The notes under the pieces: model-generated
What the model saw: only the letters and a program-made list of their open reading frames with translations
The model's database searches: none
What the model was told of the DNA's origin: nothing
Assembly: GCF_900109545.1 (NCBI RefSeq)
Contig: NZ_FOAP01000001.1
Span: forward strand, 248,001-312,000
From: Stigmatella aurantiaca
GTDB lineage: Bacteria; Myxococcota; Myxococcia; Myxococcales; Myxococcaceae
DNA length: 64,000 nt
Direction: 5' to 3'
Shown here: in pieces, positions 1-10,725 of the stretch
Layout: each line of letters begins with the position of its first letter
Numbering within the stretch: the stretch's first letter is position 1
Position numbers and translations under genes: made by a program

Positions 1-990
1 CAGCCGCGCCCGGGGGTTGCGCCACAGGTCCAGCGCCTCGCGCGCCACGAGCGTGCGGAACCGGCTGCCCGTCCGGGCGAAGGGGTTCCGGTCCCCGGAC
101 TCCTTGCGGGCATGCCCCGCGCGCCCGGATTGGCGGTGGAAGCGCAGGAGCAGCCCGTACGCCACCGCCAGGCCCATCAGGGCGAACAGCCCCAGGCCCA
201 AGGCCTCGGCCAGGGCGATGCGCACGTGCCCGTGGGCGAGCTGCCCCAGCGAGTCCCCGAAGAAGCCCGGCGGCACGCGGCTCAGCGCGATGGCCGCGTT
301 GATGATGAGGCTCATGTCCAGCGCGTCCATGCCCCCCGCCTCGCTCACGGCCGTCAGCCACGAGGTGTCGATGGGGGGAATGAGCGAGGCGGCGAGGAGG
401 AACAGGGCGAAGCCGCCGCCCAGGATTTCCGCGCTGCGCTTCTCCCGGAGCACGTTGAGCACGGCGTGCAGCGCCACGCGGCTCCACGCGGCGCACAGCA
501 GCGCGAACAGCGCGTAGTTGAGGGCCGCGAGCCAGGGTGCCCGGAGCCCGTTCACGGAGGCATAGCCCAGGGCCGCCCCCGTCAGCGGCGCGTAGAAGAC
601 GAGCGCCCGGGGCTCGAAGAGGCTGGCCACGGTGGAGGCGATGAGCAGCCGGAAGGGGGAGATGGGGAAGGCGGCGTACCGGCTCAGCTCTGAGTGGTCA
701 TCCACCCCCGCGGACAGCAGGGGCCACGCCACCCACACCGCCGCCGTGACGAAGCACAGCAGGTTGAGCAGGAAGTAGGGCCACACGTTGCTCGAGGCCA
801 CGGGCCGCCACCGCATGAGGCCGAAGAAGACGAGCCCGAAGAAGACCGCCGGGGCGCTGGAGAGCAGGAACGTGGCCACCGCCAGCAGCCGGTGGGGGCG
901 CCCCGAGCCCCGGTTGAGGCCGATCTGAAGCCTCAGGCCCCACAGGAGCCCCAGGTGCCGGAAGAAGCCGGGCGCACGGGGCGGGCTCAC
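1..990 (-). CDS. ABC transporter membrane protein (partial, C-terminus outside window)
   Basis: I translated this frame by hand; it stays open from a GTG at 988-990 to the window edge (330 residues). It is a polytopic membrane protein with several long hydrophobic segments (for example around residues 37-58, 70-90 and 155-175) and charged loops, as expected of an ABC-2/exporter permease. The GTG overlaps the TGA of the upstream ATPase gene (GTGA, 4 bp), so the two are translationally coupled and probably form one exporter. The substrate cannot be read from the sequence. The permease role rests mainly on the coupling to the ATPase; no family-specific motif was recognised. The 3' end is missing. 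Confidence 0.75.
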   Translation of the reverse strand, partial: MSPPRAPGFFRHLGLLWGLRLQIGLNRGSGRPHRLLAVATFLLSSAPAVFFGLVFFGLMRWRPVASSNVWPYFLLNLLCFVTAAVWVAWPLLSAGVDDHSELSRYAAFPISPFRLLIASTVASLFEPRALVFYAPLTGAALGYASVNGLRAPWLAALNYALFALLCAAWSRVALHAVLNVLREKRSAEILGGGFALFLLAASLIPPIDTSWLTAVSEAGGMDALDMSLIINAAIALSRVPPGFFGDSLGQLAHGHVRIALAEALGLGLFALMGLAVAYGLLLRFHRQSGRAGHARKESGDRNPFARTGSRFRTLVAREALDLWRNPRARL

Positions 991-1805
991 GCGGACTCCT
1001 TGCGCGGGGCCGCCGCCTCGCCGGGTGCCTCCCCATAGAAGGAGAGGCGGGCGTTGCGCGCGGCGGGCACGGCGATGAGCTTCTCGAAGAGGGCCTCCAG
1101 CGAGCCGGTGCCGTGGCGGCCCAGCAGCTCGCCCACGGGCCCCTGGTCCACCATCCTCCCTCCGCGGAGGATGCCCGCGTGGGTGGCCAGCCGCTCGGCG
1201 ATCTCCAGCACGTGCGTGGTGAGCAGCAGCGTCACCCCCCGGCGGCTCAGCTCCCGCAGCAGCTCCCGGATGACGCCCGCGGCCAGCACGTCGATGCCCT
1301 CGAAGGGCTCGTCCAGGAACACCAGCTCCGGGGCGTGGATCAGCGCCGCGGCGATGGCGAGCCGCCGGCGCATGCCCTTGGAGTACTCGGCCACGAGCGC
1401 GCCCGCCTTGTACGTGAGCTCCGTGAGCTCCAGCAGCTCCGCGGCCCGCGCCGCCGCCTCGTCCCCCTCCAGGCCGTACATGCGCCCGCAGAAGGTGAGG
1501 TACTGGCGCCCGGTGAGCCGCTCGAAGAGGCTCAGCTCCTCGGGCACCATGCCGATGCGGCCCTTCACCTGAAGGGGGTGCCGCACCGCGTCCAGGCCGA
1601 GCAGCTCAATCGAGCCCGCATCCGGGCCGTACACGCCGGTGAGCAGCGCCAGTGAGGTGGACTTGCCCGCGCCGTTGGGACCGAGATAGGCGTAGAAGGC
1701 GCCCCGGGGAATCTGGAGATCCAACCCGTTGAGTGCCGTGAAGCTCCCGAAGCGTTTGATGAGCCCTCGGGCGTCGACGGCCAGGGCCGTGGGGGAGTGC
1801 GGCAT
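987..1805 (-). CDS. ABC transporter ATP-binding protein
   Basis: A 272-residue ABC ATPase that would drive export through the coupled membrane protein downstream. Visible motifs are Walker A GPNGAGKS (residues 42-49), a degenerate signature YSKGM (141-145), Walker B LVFLDEP (161-167) and the switch histidine in LLTTHVLE (about 198). The MVPEE segment replaces the usual Q-loop glutamine with glutamate, which is common in CcmA/NatA-like exporters. The start MPHSPTALAV was chosen because the frame further upstream encodes low-quality sequence overlapping the response-regulator gene. It lies 53 bp after that gene on the same strand. The substrate is unknown. Confidence 0.9.
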   Translation of the reverse strand: MPHSPTALAVDARGLIKRFGSFTALNGLDLQIPRGAFYAYLGPNGAGKSTSLALLTGVYGPDAGSIELLGLDAVRHPLQVKGRIGMVPEELSLFERLTGRQYLTFCGRMYGLEGDEAAARAAELLELTELTYKAGALVAEYSKGMRRRLAIAAALIHAPELVFLDEPFEGIDVLAAGVIRELLRELSRRGVTLLLTTHVLEIAERLATHAGILRGGRMVDQGPVGELLGRHGTGSLEALFEKLIAVPAARNARLSFYGEAPGEAAAPRKESA

Positions 1806-1858
1806 GGGTGGCCGGAAGTCTCGGCTGGCCGTGCCCTGCGCGGCAATCCCCCCGCGTC

Positions 1859-2236
1859 TCAGTGCATCAGGGACATTTCCGGCGGGCCGACGATCTGCTG
1901 CACCGTCATGCGCACCTTGTCCAGGTCCACCGGCTTGGAGATGTAGCCGGCGGCGCCCACCAGCTCCGCTTCCCATTCGAAGCCGTAGCCGGAGATGATG
2001 ATGATGGGCAGCCCGCGCGCCCGCGGCATCTTCTTGAGCGCATCCAGGAGGCCCCAGCCGCTCATCACGGGCATCCGTAAATCCAACAACACCGCGCCAG
2101 GCATGTCGCCTTCGAGCAGGTCCAGCGCCTCGCGGCCGTTGGCCGCCTGAACGGTGCGATAGCCCAGTTCTTCCAGGGCATCGCAGATGAGCGTGCGGTG
2201 GCTCGCGTCGTCGTCGACGACCAGGATGTGAGACAT
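1859..2236 (-). CDS. single-domain response regulator (CheY-like)
   Basis: A 125-residue receiver domain with no output domain. It has the acidic pocket D8-D9-D10, the phosphoacceptor D52 in LLDLRMP, S82 in the T/S position and the conserved K101-P102. Such stand-alone receivers work through protein contact, as in CheY, or in a phosphorelay. It is followed on the same strand by the ABC ATPase and permease genes, so it may be cotranscribed with them, but no cognate histidine kinase is adjacent; the nearest kinase in the window is at 18.4 kb. Confidence 0.9.
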   Translation of the reverse strand: MSHILVVDDDASHRTLICDALEELGYRTVQAANGREALDLLEGDMPGAVLLDLRMPVMSGWGLLDALKKMPRARGLPIIIISGYGFEWEAELVGAAGYISKPVDLDKVRMTVQQIVGPPEMSLMH

Positions 2237-2372
2237 GTTGGTGCCTCGGTCAGACAGCCAGTGGGGGTTGGCGTGATTCTATGGACCGCAACATGGGATC
2301 TCCCCTTGAAATACGGAAGGGGGGGATCCGTTTTTCAACAGGTTTTGGCCCGGAAACCATGCACTTTCCGGG

Positions 2373-3299
2373 CTAGGGGGCACCATAGAGCCGCAGGGCG
2401 TTCTGCCCCAGGATTCCCGCCTCCACCTCATCCCCCAGGCGCAAGCTTAGCAGGGTTTTCAGCTCGCGATCCCAAGCATACGGCAGGTTGGGGAAGTCCG
2501 TCCCATAAAGGATGCGCTCGGGGCGCACCTCCAGCGTCCTGCGGGGCAGCGCGATCGGGAAGTAGTCCGCCGCCGCCATGGTGGTGTCCAGCCAGAGCGT
2601 GTCGTAGCGCTCCAGCAGGCGCTCGTAGCCGCCGAACTCGTCCGCCCCCAGGTGGGGCACGCACAGCTTCAGGCGGGGGTGGTCCCGGAGCACCCGCTCC
2701 ACCCGCTCCGCCGAGCAGAGCGCATGGGTCTCGCACTTATAATGAGGGCTGGAGGGCTCGCGTCCCGCGTGCATGACGAGGGGCCGCCCCGCCTCGGCGC
2801 ACGCCGCGTACACCTCGTGGAGAGAAGGATCATCCGGGGCGAAGCACTGGACGTGGCAGTGCAGCTTCACCCCCTGGAGCCCCGCGGCGAACGCCTCCGC
2901 GAGGATGTCCCGCGCGCCTTCTTCGCCGGGCAGCACCGTGGCCAGGCCCACCACGCGCGGCTCGGCGCGCATGACTTCCGCCACATAGGTGTTGAGGAAC
3001 CGGGCCATGCCCGGCTTGTGCGCGTAGTGCAGCGCCACCACCCGGCTCACCCCGCGCGACAGCAGGAAGTCCAAGACCTGGGGGGTGTGCAGCTTGTAGC
3101 GGATGGGCCAGCCGTACTTCTCGAACCACCGCCAGATGGCCTCGAAGACGCCGTCCGGGAACAGGTGGACGTGGGCATCCACCACCGGGGGCAGTCCCTC
3201 GGGCAGCCGGGGCCCCTCCGCATCGTTCAGGGCCGCCAAGGGCGTTCCCAGCCACCCGGGGGCGGGACCGAGGCAGGCCGGGACGTCGCCGGAGGACAT
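2373..3299 (-). CDS. amidohydrolase-2 family TIM-barrel metal hydrolase
   Basis: A 308-residue predicted cytoplasmic metal-dependent hydrolase or decarboxylase of the amidohydrolase-2 (ACMSD/LigW-like) fold. The metal ligands can be placed: H43 and H45 in DAHVH, H177 in VMHAG, H216 in VPHLGAD and D268 in YGTDFPN. Lysine 145 in GVKLHCH may also take part. Length is normal for the family. The substrate cannot be predicted. It sits 13 bp from the next small gene on the same strand, and a second unrelated TIM-barrel hydrolase is 0.9 kb away. Confidence 0.85.
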   Translation of the reverse strand: MSSGDVPACLGPAPGWLGTPLAALNDAEGPRLPEGLPPVVDAHVHLFPDGVFEAIWRWFEKYGWPIRYKLHTPQVLDFLLSRGVSRVVALHYAHKPGMARFLNTYVAEVMRAEPRVVGLATVLPGEEGARDILAEAFAAGLQGVKLHCHVQCFAPDDPSLHEVYAACAEAGRPLVMHAGREPSSPHYKCETHALCSAERVERVLRDHPRLKLCVPHLGADEFGGYERLLERYDTLWLDTTMAAADYFPIALPRRTLEVRPERILYGTDFPNLPYAWDRELKTLLSLRLGDEVEAGILGQNALRLYGAP

Positions 3300-3312
3300 A
3301 GGCGAACCTCCG

Positions 3313-3543
3313 TTACTCCTTCTTGGGCGGGGAGGCCGGCTCCTGATCCACCCGCCGCAGGAAGTGGTTTTGCTGGGAGTAGCCCTGCCGTTCCAGCCGC
3401 TGGGCCTCGATGAGGTCCGCGACCTTGGCGCACACCTGGCCCAAGGTCCGGAGGGACTCGGCGAGCAACTTCTCCATCTGCGCCTGGGGCTCCTCGCCTG
3501 GGCGGAGGGCTTTGTCGCGGCGGAAGAGCAGGGGCAACTTCAT
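3313..3543 (-). CDS. small conserved-type hypothetical protein
   Basis: A 76-residue protein starting MKLPLLFRRDK. The frame runs further upstream, but that part is arginine/proline-rich and looks non-coding, so the internal ATG was chosen. The centre (about residues 20-55) is a charged amphipathic helix, and there is no signal peptide. It lies 13 bp upstream of the amidohydrolase gene on the same strand and is probably cotranscribed. No family was recognised. Confidence 0.6.
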   Translation of the reverse strand: MKLPLLFRRDKALRPGEEPQAQMEKLLAESLRTLGQVCAKVADLIEAQRLERQGYSQQNHFLRRVDQEPASPPKKE

Positions 3544-3823
3544 CCGCCTCAATCTAGGGGATGTGTCGCGACGGTGCCACCCAGCTGCCCTCGCGTCGCA
3601 GGGCCGCTGTAGGTGCCGCGGCAAGTCGATCTCAACAGATTTACAAAGCGGCAAATTTACGAAACCGGCCTTGGAGGGGTCCCATCCCCTCGAAAAGCCC
3701 GGTGGGAGGGCTGCCAAGGGCCCGAATCGCCTGAGGTTTGACGAATTTTCAAGTGGGGGGGTGACGCGAAGTTAATTCGTGCTTAGAGTTTGGCCATCCC
3801 ACTTAACGAACTGGGGACTGCGC
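3544..3823. promoter_or_regulatory. divergent intergenic region with inverted repeat
   Basis: This 280-bp region separates divergent genes and is less GC-rich than its surroundings. It contains a perfect 7-bp inverted repeat, ACGAATT at 3741-3747 and AATTCGT at 3774-3780, 44-83 bp upstream of the plus-strand ATG. A weak promoter-like pair (GTGACG at 3761, TAGAGT at 3784, 17-bp spacing) overlaps it. This makes it a plausible operator/promoter; no regulator is known. Confidence 0.35.
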
Positions 3824-4096
3824 ATGGCTTACGACGGCGAGCTGGTGAAGATGCAGAATGGTCGCTGGGCGCGGTTCCAGCGATGCCGGATGTTCCGTCC
3901 CGATGGGGAGGTCGCCGGCGAGACGATGTTGCTCATCGCGGTGGAGCTCGATGAGCGTTACCAGGGGCTGCTGGACGAGGTGGAAGACTCGCTGGCCCAG
4001 TACCGGCTTCAGGGCATTCCGGTTCAGGTCCAGATGCACCCGGACGCCCAGGGCGTCACCCTCCAGCCTGGTGCTGCGGCAGAGAGCGTTCACTGA
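3824..4096 (+). CDS. hypothetical 90-residue protein
   Basis: Small soluble protein starting MAYDGELVKMQNG. It has alternating hydrophobic strands (MLLIAVELDERY, IPVQVQMHP) and a helix, so it looks like a compact alpha/beta domain without signal peptide or membrane segment. It is transcribed alone: a divergent region lies upstream, and two hairpins, one of them a good intrinsic terminator, follow within 90 bp. No known family was recognised. Confidence 0.65.
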   Translation: MAYDGELVKMQNGRWARFQRCRMFRPDGEVAGETMLLIAVELDERYQGLLDEVEDSLAQYRLQGIPVQVQMHPDAQGVTLQPGAAAESVH

Positions 4097-4101
4097 GGCT
4101 A

Positions 4102-4117
4102 CTGTCCTTCGGGACAG
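4102..4117 (+). other. UUCG-tetraloop stem-loop
   Basis: CTGTCC-TTCG-GGACAG is a perfect 6-bp stem closed by a TTCG tetraloop, 5 bp after the stop codon of the 90-residue protein gene. Such loops are very stable and often protect mRNA 3' ends. No T-run follows, so it is not by itself a classical terminator. Confidence 0.5.
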
Positions 4118-4147
4118 GGCGTGTGTTGACTGTTGAAAATCCCAGGG

Positions 4148-4182
4148 CCCCGCGTCTTTTCCGGCGCGGGGTCTTGTCTTTT
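4148..4182 (+). terminator. intrinsic terminator
   Basis: CCCCGCG (4148-4154) pairs with CGCGGGG (4165-4171), followed by a T-rich tract (4172-4182). It ends the transcript of the small gene at 3824 and lies between convergent genes. Confidence 0.7.
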
Positions 4183-4212
4183 ACAACGCGGTGCGGCCAA
4201 GCCCTGGATTTT

Positions 4213-5001
4213 TCAGGAGTGGACCTGAAAAAAGCGCTCGGCGTTCTCGTACGCCACCCGGCGCACCACCCGTTCGGAAAGATTGGCCTTGGCGAGCAGC
4301 CGCGCCAGCCGGGCGAGGCCGAGAATGTCGCCCGCCCCATCCCCGGCATCCGAGTTGAGCAAAAGCCGTTCGCTGCCCAGCTTTCGCACCAGCACCACGG
4401 CCCGCTCGGCCTTCAGGGCCTCCGGGTGCAGCGTCAGCCCCGCCCAGTGGCCGCAGCCCAGGATGGGGCCCACCGTGCGCGCCGTGGCGTGATCCACCAG
4501 CACCCGCGAGGGCAGGTTTCCCGCGGTGCGCAGCAGCGTGAGGATGCGCCGGGTATGGCGCTCCTTGTCCTGGGTAGGTGTATGGACCACCACCCGGAGC
4601 TTCAGCCGCCGGGCCAGCGCGAGCTGCTCCAGAAAGGCTTCCTCCTCCTCCTCGCCGCCCCCGTGCAGCCCCGTCTCGCCCAGCGCCACCACGCGGCCCC
4701 CCTGGAAGTAGTCCGGCAGGCTGGCGAGCACCTCGGACAGCCCGCGCCGGGGAATGCAGCGCGGGTGGACGCCCAGCGCGGCGTAGGCGCGGATGCCCAG
4801 CCGTTCCAGCCGGGGCAGCTGCCGGCCCACCAGGTTGTCGAAGTGCAGCCGCAGCGCCTTGGGGGTGGGCTCCGCGAAGTGGTGGGCCACCACCAGGGCC
4901 CGCTCCACCCCGAAGAAGCGCATGGACTCGAGATCCTGGTCGCTCAAGGACTCGGGATGGAGGTGCGCATCGAAGAGGGGCAACAGCTCGGGCACGGCCA
5001 C
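4213..5001 (-). CDS. TatD-family metal-dependent hydrolase
   Basis: A 262-residue protein of the TatD family, which contains metal-dependent nucleases and uncharacterised hydrolases. All expected metal ligands are visible: H13 and H15 in DAHLH, E109 in LGETGL, H140 in VVHTP, H171 in VDHAT and D218 in NSDAG. An odd run of glutamates (residues 117-121) replaces the family's usual sequence after the GETGL motif. It is a stand-alone minus-strand gene. Whether it cuts DNA is not shown by the sequence. Confidence 0.85.
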   Translation of the reverse strand: MAVPELLPLFDAHLHPESLSDQDLESMRFFGVERALVVAHHFAEPTPKALRLHFDNLVGRQLPRLERLGIRAYAALGVHPRCIPRRGLSEVLASLPDYFQGGRVVALGETGLHGGGEEEEEAFLEQLALARRLKLRVVVHTPTQDKERHTRRILTLLRTAGNLPSRVLVDHATARTVGPILGCGHWAGLTLHPEALKAERAVVLVRKLGSERLLLNSDAGDGAGDILGLARLARLLAKANLSERVVRRVAYENAERFFQVHS

Positions 5002-5130
5002 CTCACTTCACGGCTGGGTGGGATTCCCCCCCTCCCAGAGAAATTTCAGCGTGATAGAAGTTTTGAACTTGAACGGCTGTAAGAATCCAGACAGAGTGGA
5101 AACATCAGGCGTCGCCCATCGGGGTAGGTT

Positions 5131-5301
5131 ATGAGCACCACCGCCGTCAAGCCCGCGCAGTGTCCACCGGCCCAGGAGCAGGAGATCAAGGTGTTCTTCA
5201 AACCGCGCTTCGGCATCCGGGTCGTAGCGGGCGGTTTATCCGTGGATGTTCGGACGGGGCCGGGAGAGGACAAGGAGAAGTCCGAGCCCTCCCACGGTTG
5301 A
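5131..5301 (+). CDS. small hypothetical protein (56 residues)
   Basis: Translated by hand: a 56-residue frame from ATG 5131 to TGA 5299-5301, starting MSTTAVKPAQCPP, with a short beta-like core (IKVFFKPRFGIRVVAGG) and a charged tail. Upstream is AT-richer promoter-like sequence, and 'ggggtag' is a possible weak ribosome site. It ends 33 bp before glmU on the same strand and may share its transcript. No family was recognised, and coding is likely rather than certain. Confidence 0.45.
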   Translation: MSTTAVKPAQCPPAQEQEIKVFFKPRFGIRVVAGGLSVDVRTGPGEDKEKSEPSHG

Positions 5302-5334
5302 CGATCCCTTCAGTGCTCCTTATTTCTGCGCCGC

Positions 5335-6723
5335 ATGTCCTCTCCCTTAGCGGCGGTGGTGCTGTGTGCTGGCAAGGGCACCCGGATGAAGTCGGAGAAG
5401 GCCAAGGTCCTTCACCCCATCCTGGGCAAGCCCCTCTGCGCCTATCCTTTGAAGCGTGCCCTGGAACTGGGCGCTTCTCCGCTGGTGCCCGTCGTCGGCC
5501 ACCAGGCGTCTGAAGTCGAACAGGCCATCCGGGCGAACTTCCCGGCGGCCTCCCTGCGCTTTGCCCTCCAGAAGGAGCAGCGGGGCACCGCGGACGCGGT
5601 CCGCTCGGCGGAAGCGGCGCTGAAGGAGTTCTCCGGCCGCGTGCTCATCCTCTATGGCGATGTGCCGCTCTTGCGCCGCGAGACGCTGGAGGCCCTCGTC
5701 GCCGCGCACGAGGCGGGCAAGGGGCCGCTGTCGCTGGTGGCCACCACGCTGGAGGACCCCACCGGCTACGGCCGCGTCATCCGCGAGGGCGGCAAGGTGA
5801 CGCGCATCGTCGAGCACAAGGACTGCACCCCGGAGCAGCGCGCGGTGCGCGAGTGCAACGCGGGCATCTACCTGGTGGAGTCGTCCTTCCTGTGGCGGGC
5901 GCTCTCGGAGATCCGCCCGCAGAACGCCCAGGGCGAGTACTACCTCACGGACCTGGTGGAGATGGCGGCGCGGCAGGGGCCGGTGGCCTCCATCGACGCG
6001 GACGCCACCGAGACCGCCGGGGTGAATGACCGGGTGGAGCTTTCGGCGCGCGCCCGGGTGATGCAGCAGCGCATCAACGAGCGCCACATGCGCGCGGGCG
6101 TCAGCATGCAGGACCCGGCCACCACCTTCATCGACGAGGACGTGACGATCGGCGCCGACACGGAGCTGGGGCCGCTGGTGAGCCTGACGGCCGGCACCGT
6201 GGTGGGGCGCAACGTCACCATCGGCCAGGGCAGCGTGCTGACCGCCTCCCGCGTGGCGGATGGCACCGCCATCAAGCCCTACTCGGTGTTCGAGGAGGCC
6301 AAGGTGGGCGAGCGCTGCGTCATTGGCCCCTTCTCGCGCCTGCGTCCGGGCACGGAGCTGTCGGAGGAGGTGCACCTGGGCAACTTCGTCGAGACGAAGA
6401 AGGCCGTGATCGGCAAGGGCTCCAAGGCCAACCACCTGGCGTACCTGGGGGATGCGAAGATCGGCTCCAAGGTGAACGTGGGCGCGGGCACCATCACCTG
6501 CAACTACGACGGGGTGAACAAGCACCTCACCGAACTGGGGGACGGGGTGTTCATCGGCTCGGACACACAGCTGGTCGCTCCAGTGTCCGTGGGCGACGGT
6601 GCGTATGTCGGTGCGGGCACCACGGTGACGAAAAATGTACCGCCTGGAAGCCTCGCCGTCTCCCGATCTCCACAGGTGAATAAGGAGGGTTGGGTGGCCC
6701 GGAAGAAGGAAAAACAGGGCTAA
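5335..6723 (+). CDS. glmU: bifunctional N-acetylglucosamine-1-phosphate uridyltransferase / glucosamine-1-phosphate acetyltransferase
   Basis: A 462-residue GlmU, the last two steps to UDP-GlcNAc for peptidoglycan and lipopolysaccharide. The N-terminal pyrophosphorylase domain has the nucleotide signature GKGTRM (residues 13-18) followed by KVLHP. The C-terminal half, from about residue 255, is a left-handed beta-helix of hexapeptide repeats (runs such as IGADTEL, IGPFSRL, VNVGAGT) carrying acetyl-CoA-dependent activity. Length matches the family. It is followed by glmS in the same direction after 158 bp, so the hexosamine supply genes are clustered. There is a convincing start but no strong ribosome site. 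Confidence 0.97.
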   Translation: MSSPLAAVVLCAGKGTRMKSEKAKVLHPILGKPLCAYPLKRALELGASPLVPVVGHQASEVEQAIRANFPAASLRFALQKEQRGTADAVRSAEAALKEFSGRVLILYGDVPLLRRETLEALVAAHEAGKGPLSLVATTLEDPTGYGRVIREGGKVTRIVEHKDCTPEQRAVRECNAGIYLVESSFLWRALSEIRPQNAQGEYYLTDLVEMAARQGPVASIDADATETAGVNDRVELSARARVMQQRINERHMRAGVSMQDPATTFIDEDVTIGADTELGPLVSLTAGTVVGRNVTIGQGSVLTASRVADGTAIKPYSVFEEAKVGERCVIGPFSRLRPGTELSEEVHLGNFVETKKAVIGKGSKANHLAYLGDAKIGSKVNVGAGTITCNYDGVNKHLTELGDGVFIGSDTQLVAPVSVGDGAYVGAGTTVTKNVPPGSLAVSRSPQVNKEGWVARKKEKQG

Positions 6724-6881
6724 GTCTAGGAATTTCGGGCAGTTAGGTGGACTGCCCAGGCTGCGCTAGGATGTGGCGCGGCTCTTGCTCAGAAGTTGAT
6801 CGCAGCGCAGCGTGACAGTGGTTCGGGAAGCCCACGGATCATCCCGATGGGCGAGGGCGTGAGAAGGAGAGGTTCATTCAT
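6724..6881 (+). promoter_or_regulatory. glmU-glmS spacer with stem-loop
   Basis: The 158-bp gap contains a perfect 7-bp hairpin, GGGCAGT (6737-6743) with ACTGCCC (6751-6757), without a T-run. A good ribosome site, AGAAGGAGAGG, precedes the glmS ATG. No conserved core of the Gram-positive glmS ribozyme was recognised. The gap is long enough for a separate glmS promoter, which could not be located. Confidence 0.35.
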
Positions 6882-8717
<1,836 letters not shown>

Positions 8718-8749
8718 CCCCCGGCCTCACGGTACAGGGGGAGCAGGCG

Positions 8750-8785
8750 AGCCCAGGTGCCTTCCGTCCGCGGAAGCCCTGGGCT
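8750..8785. terminator. bidirectional hairpin between convergent genes
   Basis: AGCCCAGG (8750-8757) pairs with CCTGGGCT (8778-8785), and inside it CTTCCG pairs with CGGAAG. This long, interrupted stem fills the 77-bp gap between glmS and the minus-strand kinase gene and can end transcription from both sides. No clear T-run is present. Confidence 0.55.
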
Positions 8786-8794
8786 TCGCCGCGT

Positions 8795-9733
8795 CTAGAG
8801 CAGGGGCTGGCCGGAGACCTTCTTCAGCCAGTCCTGGATGTGCTGCCGGGAGGGGCTCTGGCCCGAGTCCAGGAGCCAGGTGAAGAGCGCGCCGGCGAAC
8901 TCCCCCGCCGTGTGGTAGCGGCTGGCCGGATCCGGCGCGAGCGCGCGGCGGAGGATCTGCGCCAGCGGCCGGTCCAGCGAGTCCAGCAGGGGCAGCTTGC
9001 CCGCGCGGATGGCGGCCATCACCCGCGCCTCGTCCGTCTCCTCCCGGAGGAACGGGTGCACGCCCACCACCAGCTCGTGCAGGACGATGCCCAGGGCGAA
9101 CAGGTCCGAGGCGGGGAGGGGCGGCTCGCCGCGCGTCTGCTCCGGCGCGAGGTAGTGCAGCTTGCCCGCGAGGATTCCGTCCTGCGGGCCGATGGTGGCC
9201 CCGCGCGCCTTGGCCACCCCGAAGTCGCCCAGCTTCACCTCGCCCTCGCCCGAGAAGAAGATGTTGGAGGGGGTGATGTCGCCGTGCACCAGCTCCAGCG
9301 GCCGGCCGCTGCGCGTGCGCGCCTGGTGGAAGTAGGAGAGCGCGCGCAGCACCTCGATGCAGGTGTGCAGGGCGATGCCCAGGGGCACCCGGCGGCCGAG
9401 CCGCTCGTGGACGCGCAGCAGCCGGTCCAGGTCTCCGCCCGACAGGAACTCGATGGCGATGTAGGGCCGCCCGAAGGCCTCTCCATCCTCCAGCTTGCGC
9501 ACCAGGTTGGGGTGATCCAACACGCCCATCAGGTCCGCCTCGTCCGCGAAGGCCTCCACGGACACGTCCTTGCGCATCAGCTTGAGCGCCACCGAGAAGG
9601 GCTGGCCCCGCGCATCCACCGCGTCCGCCAGGAACACCTCGGCCATGCCTCCCTCGCCCAGGCGCGAGCGGAGCCGGTACCGGCCGTACCTCCGGGAGGG
9701 AACCTCCACGGTCTTGGCGGAGCCCGTCTGCAC
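8795..9733 (-). CDS. serine/threonine protein kinase, non-RD type
   Basis: A 312-residue cytoplasmic Hanks-type kinase without membrane segment or sensor domain. It has the glycine-rich loop LGEGGMAEVF (25-34), ATP-anchoring K51 in VALKL, catalytic loop HGDITPSN (150-157), DFG at 170-172 and APEQ in the activation segment. The usual HRD arginine is glycine, so this is a non-RD kinase that should not need activation-loop phosphorylation. The catalytic aspartate (152), asparagine (157) and DFG are kept, so activity is expected. It is convergent with glmS and divergent from the next membrane-protein gene. Confidence 0.92.
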   Translation of the reverse strand: MQTGSAKTVEVPSRRYGRYRLRSRLGEGGMAEVFLADAVDARGQPFSVALKLMRKDVSVEAFADEADLMGVLDHPNLVRKLEDGEAFGRPYIAIEFLSGGDLDRLLRVHERLGRRVPLGIALHTCIEVLRALSYFHQARTRSGRPLELVHGDITPSNIFFSGEGEVKLGDFGVAKARGATIGPQDGILAGKLHYLAPEQTRGEPPLPASDLFALGIVLHELVVGVHPFLREETDEARVMAAIRAGKLPLLDSLDRPLAQILRRALAPDPASRYHTAGEFAGALFTWLLDSGQSPSRQHIQDWLKKVSGQPLL

Positions 9734-9880
9734 GCGCCCCAGTAAGCCACAGGCGGGGCCACGTCCGGAACTGTCTCCATCTCATCTCCTCAAGAAAGGA
9801 GAGGCTTCACGTTGCCTTCCGGAAGTTGCGGGCCTCCTGCGCTTTGAAGCCAAGGGGGGGCCGCGGCTACAGTTTTTGGC

Positions 9881-10693
9881 GTGGCCACCCGCTCCCGCCC
9901 CCCGCAGCCCTCCGCCCAGCGCTCCTTCCGGGAGGAGGAGGGGGACGGCGCGTCCGGCCCGCAGGAGCTGCTGCCGGGCGAGTTCCCGGCGGCCGAGGCC
10001 CCGGTGCCGGCCTCCCGGGAGCGAGGCTCCTCCCTGCCGCCCACCAGCCCCACCCCGCCCCTGGGGCTCCCGCTGCCGCTGATGGCGCTGGTGGAGCAGG
10101 CCCACCGGGAGGAGCGGGACGCGCAGCAGCGGCGCCTGGCAGGGCGCATCAACCAGGCGCTGGCGCAGCTGGCCCACGGCGAGGGAGGCCGGCCCGTGGC
10201 CGATGTGTTCCACCGGCTCATCGAGGGCGGCATGCTCGAAGGCCTGGAGGATGAGAAGGGCCAGGCCTGCGTGGAGGCCGCCCTCCAGGGGCTCCTCTCC
10301 CTGGGCTTTCCCTATGCCCTGGAGGTCCGGCCCGAGGACCTGGAGCGGCTCCGGGCCTCCCCGCCGGCGGCGCCTGCCGCCCCAGGCCTGGGCCCCAGGC
10401 CGGCCGCCGCGGCGATCGCCGGAGGGGGGGCCGCCGGGCAGGTGGCCCTGGAGCTGCTGACCTCGGGCACCCTCTCCGCGCAGGTCACGCTGCAGGTAGG
10501 CGCGCTGCTGGCGGCGCTGGTGCCGGTGCTGCTGAGCGCCCCGAAAACCGCGCTGCGCTACGGCGGGCTGGCCGTGCTGCTGCTGGTGTCCGTGACCGAA
10601 ATATTTCTAGGTTTTTCGCCCGGTTATGCTGGGCTGCTGTCCGGGCTGGCAGGGCTGGTGGCCTGTCTCCTGATCGCTGTCCGCGAGAGCTGA
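9881..10693 (+). CDS. hypothetical membrane protein
   Basis: A 270-residue protein with a GTG start ([13 protein letters not shown]), a disordered Pro/Glu-rich N-terminus to about residue 65, a helical charged middle (about 66-165) and two or three C-terminal hydrophobic segments (about 195-265). The GTG has no good ribosome site, and an ATG further in ([12 protein letters not shown], residue 68) is an alternative start. It lies upstream of recA in the same direction with 134 bp between them. No family was recognised. Confidence 0.6.
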   Translation: MATRSRPPQPSAQRSFREEEGDGASGPQELLPGEFPAAEAPVPASRERGSSLPPTSPTPPLGLPLPLMALVEQAHREERDAQQRRLAGRINQALAQLAHGEGGRPVADVFHRLIEGGMLEGLEDEKGQACVEAALQGLLSLGFPYALEVRPEDLERLRASPPAAPAAPGLGPRPAAAAIAGGGAAGQVALELLTSGTLSAQVTLQVGALLAALVPVLLSAPKTALRYGGLAVLLLVSVTEIFLGFSPGYAGLLSGLAGLVACLLIAVRES

Positions 10694-10725
10694 AGTGTTC
10701 TGTGTCCACCCGCATGTCAGAGGGG

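Noticed and set aside
2313-2333. A small hairpin-like ACGGA...TCCGT followed by T's upstream of the response regulator
   Set aside because: The T-run lies on the plus strand where no gene ends, so it is not a terminator for the minus-strand genes.
6724-6881. glmS ribozyme
   Set aside because: The conserved ribozyme core was not found; glmS ribozymes are mainly in Gram-positive bacteria.
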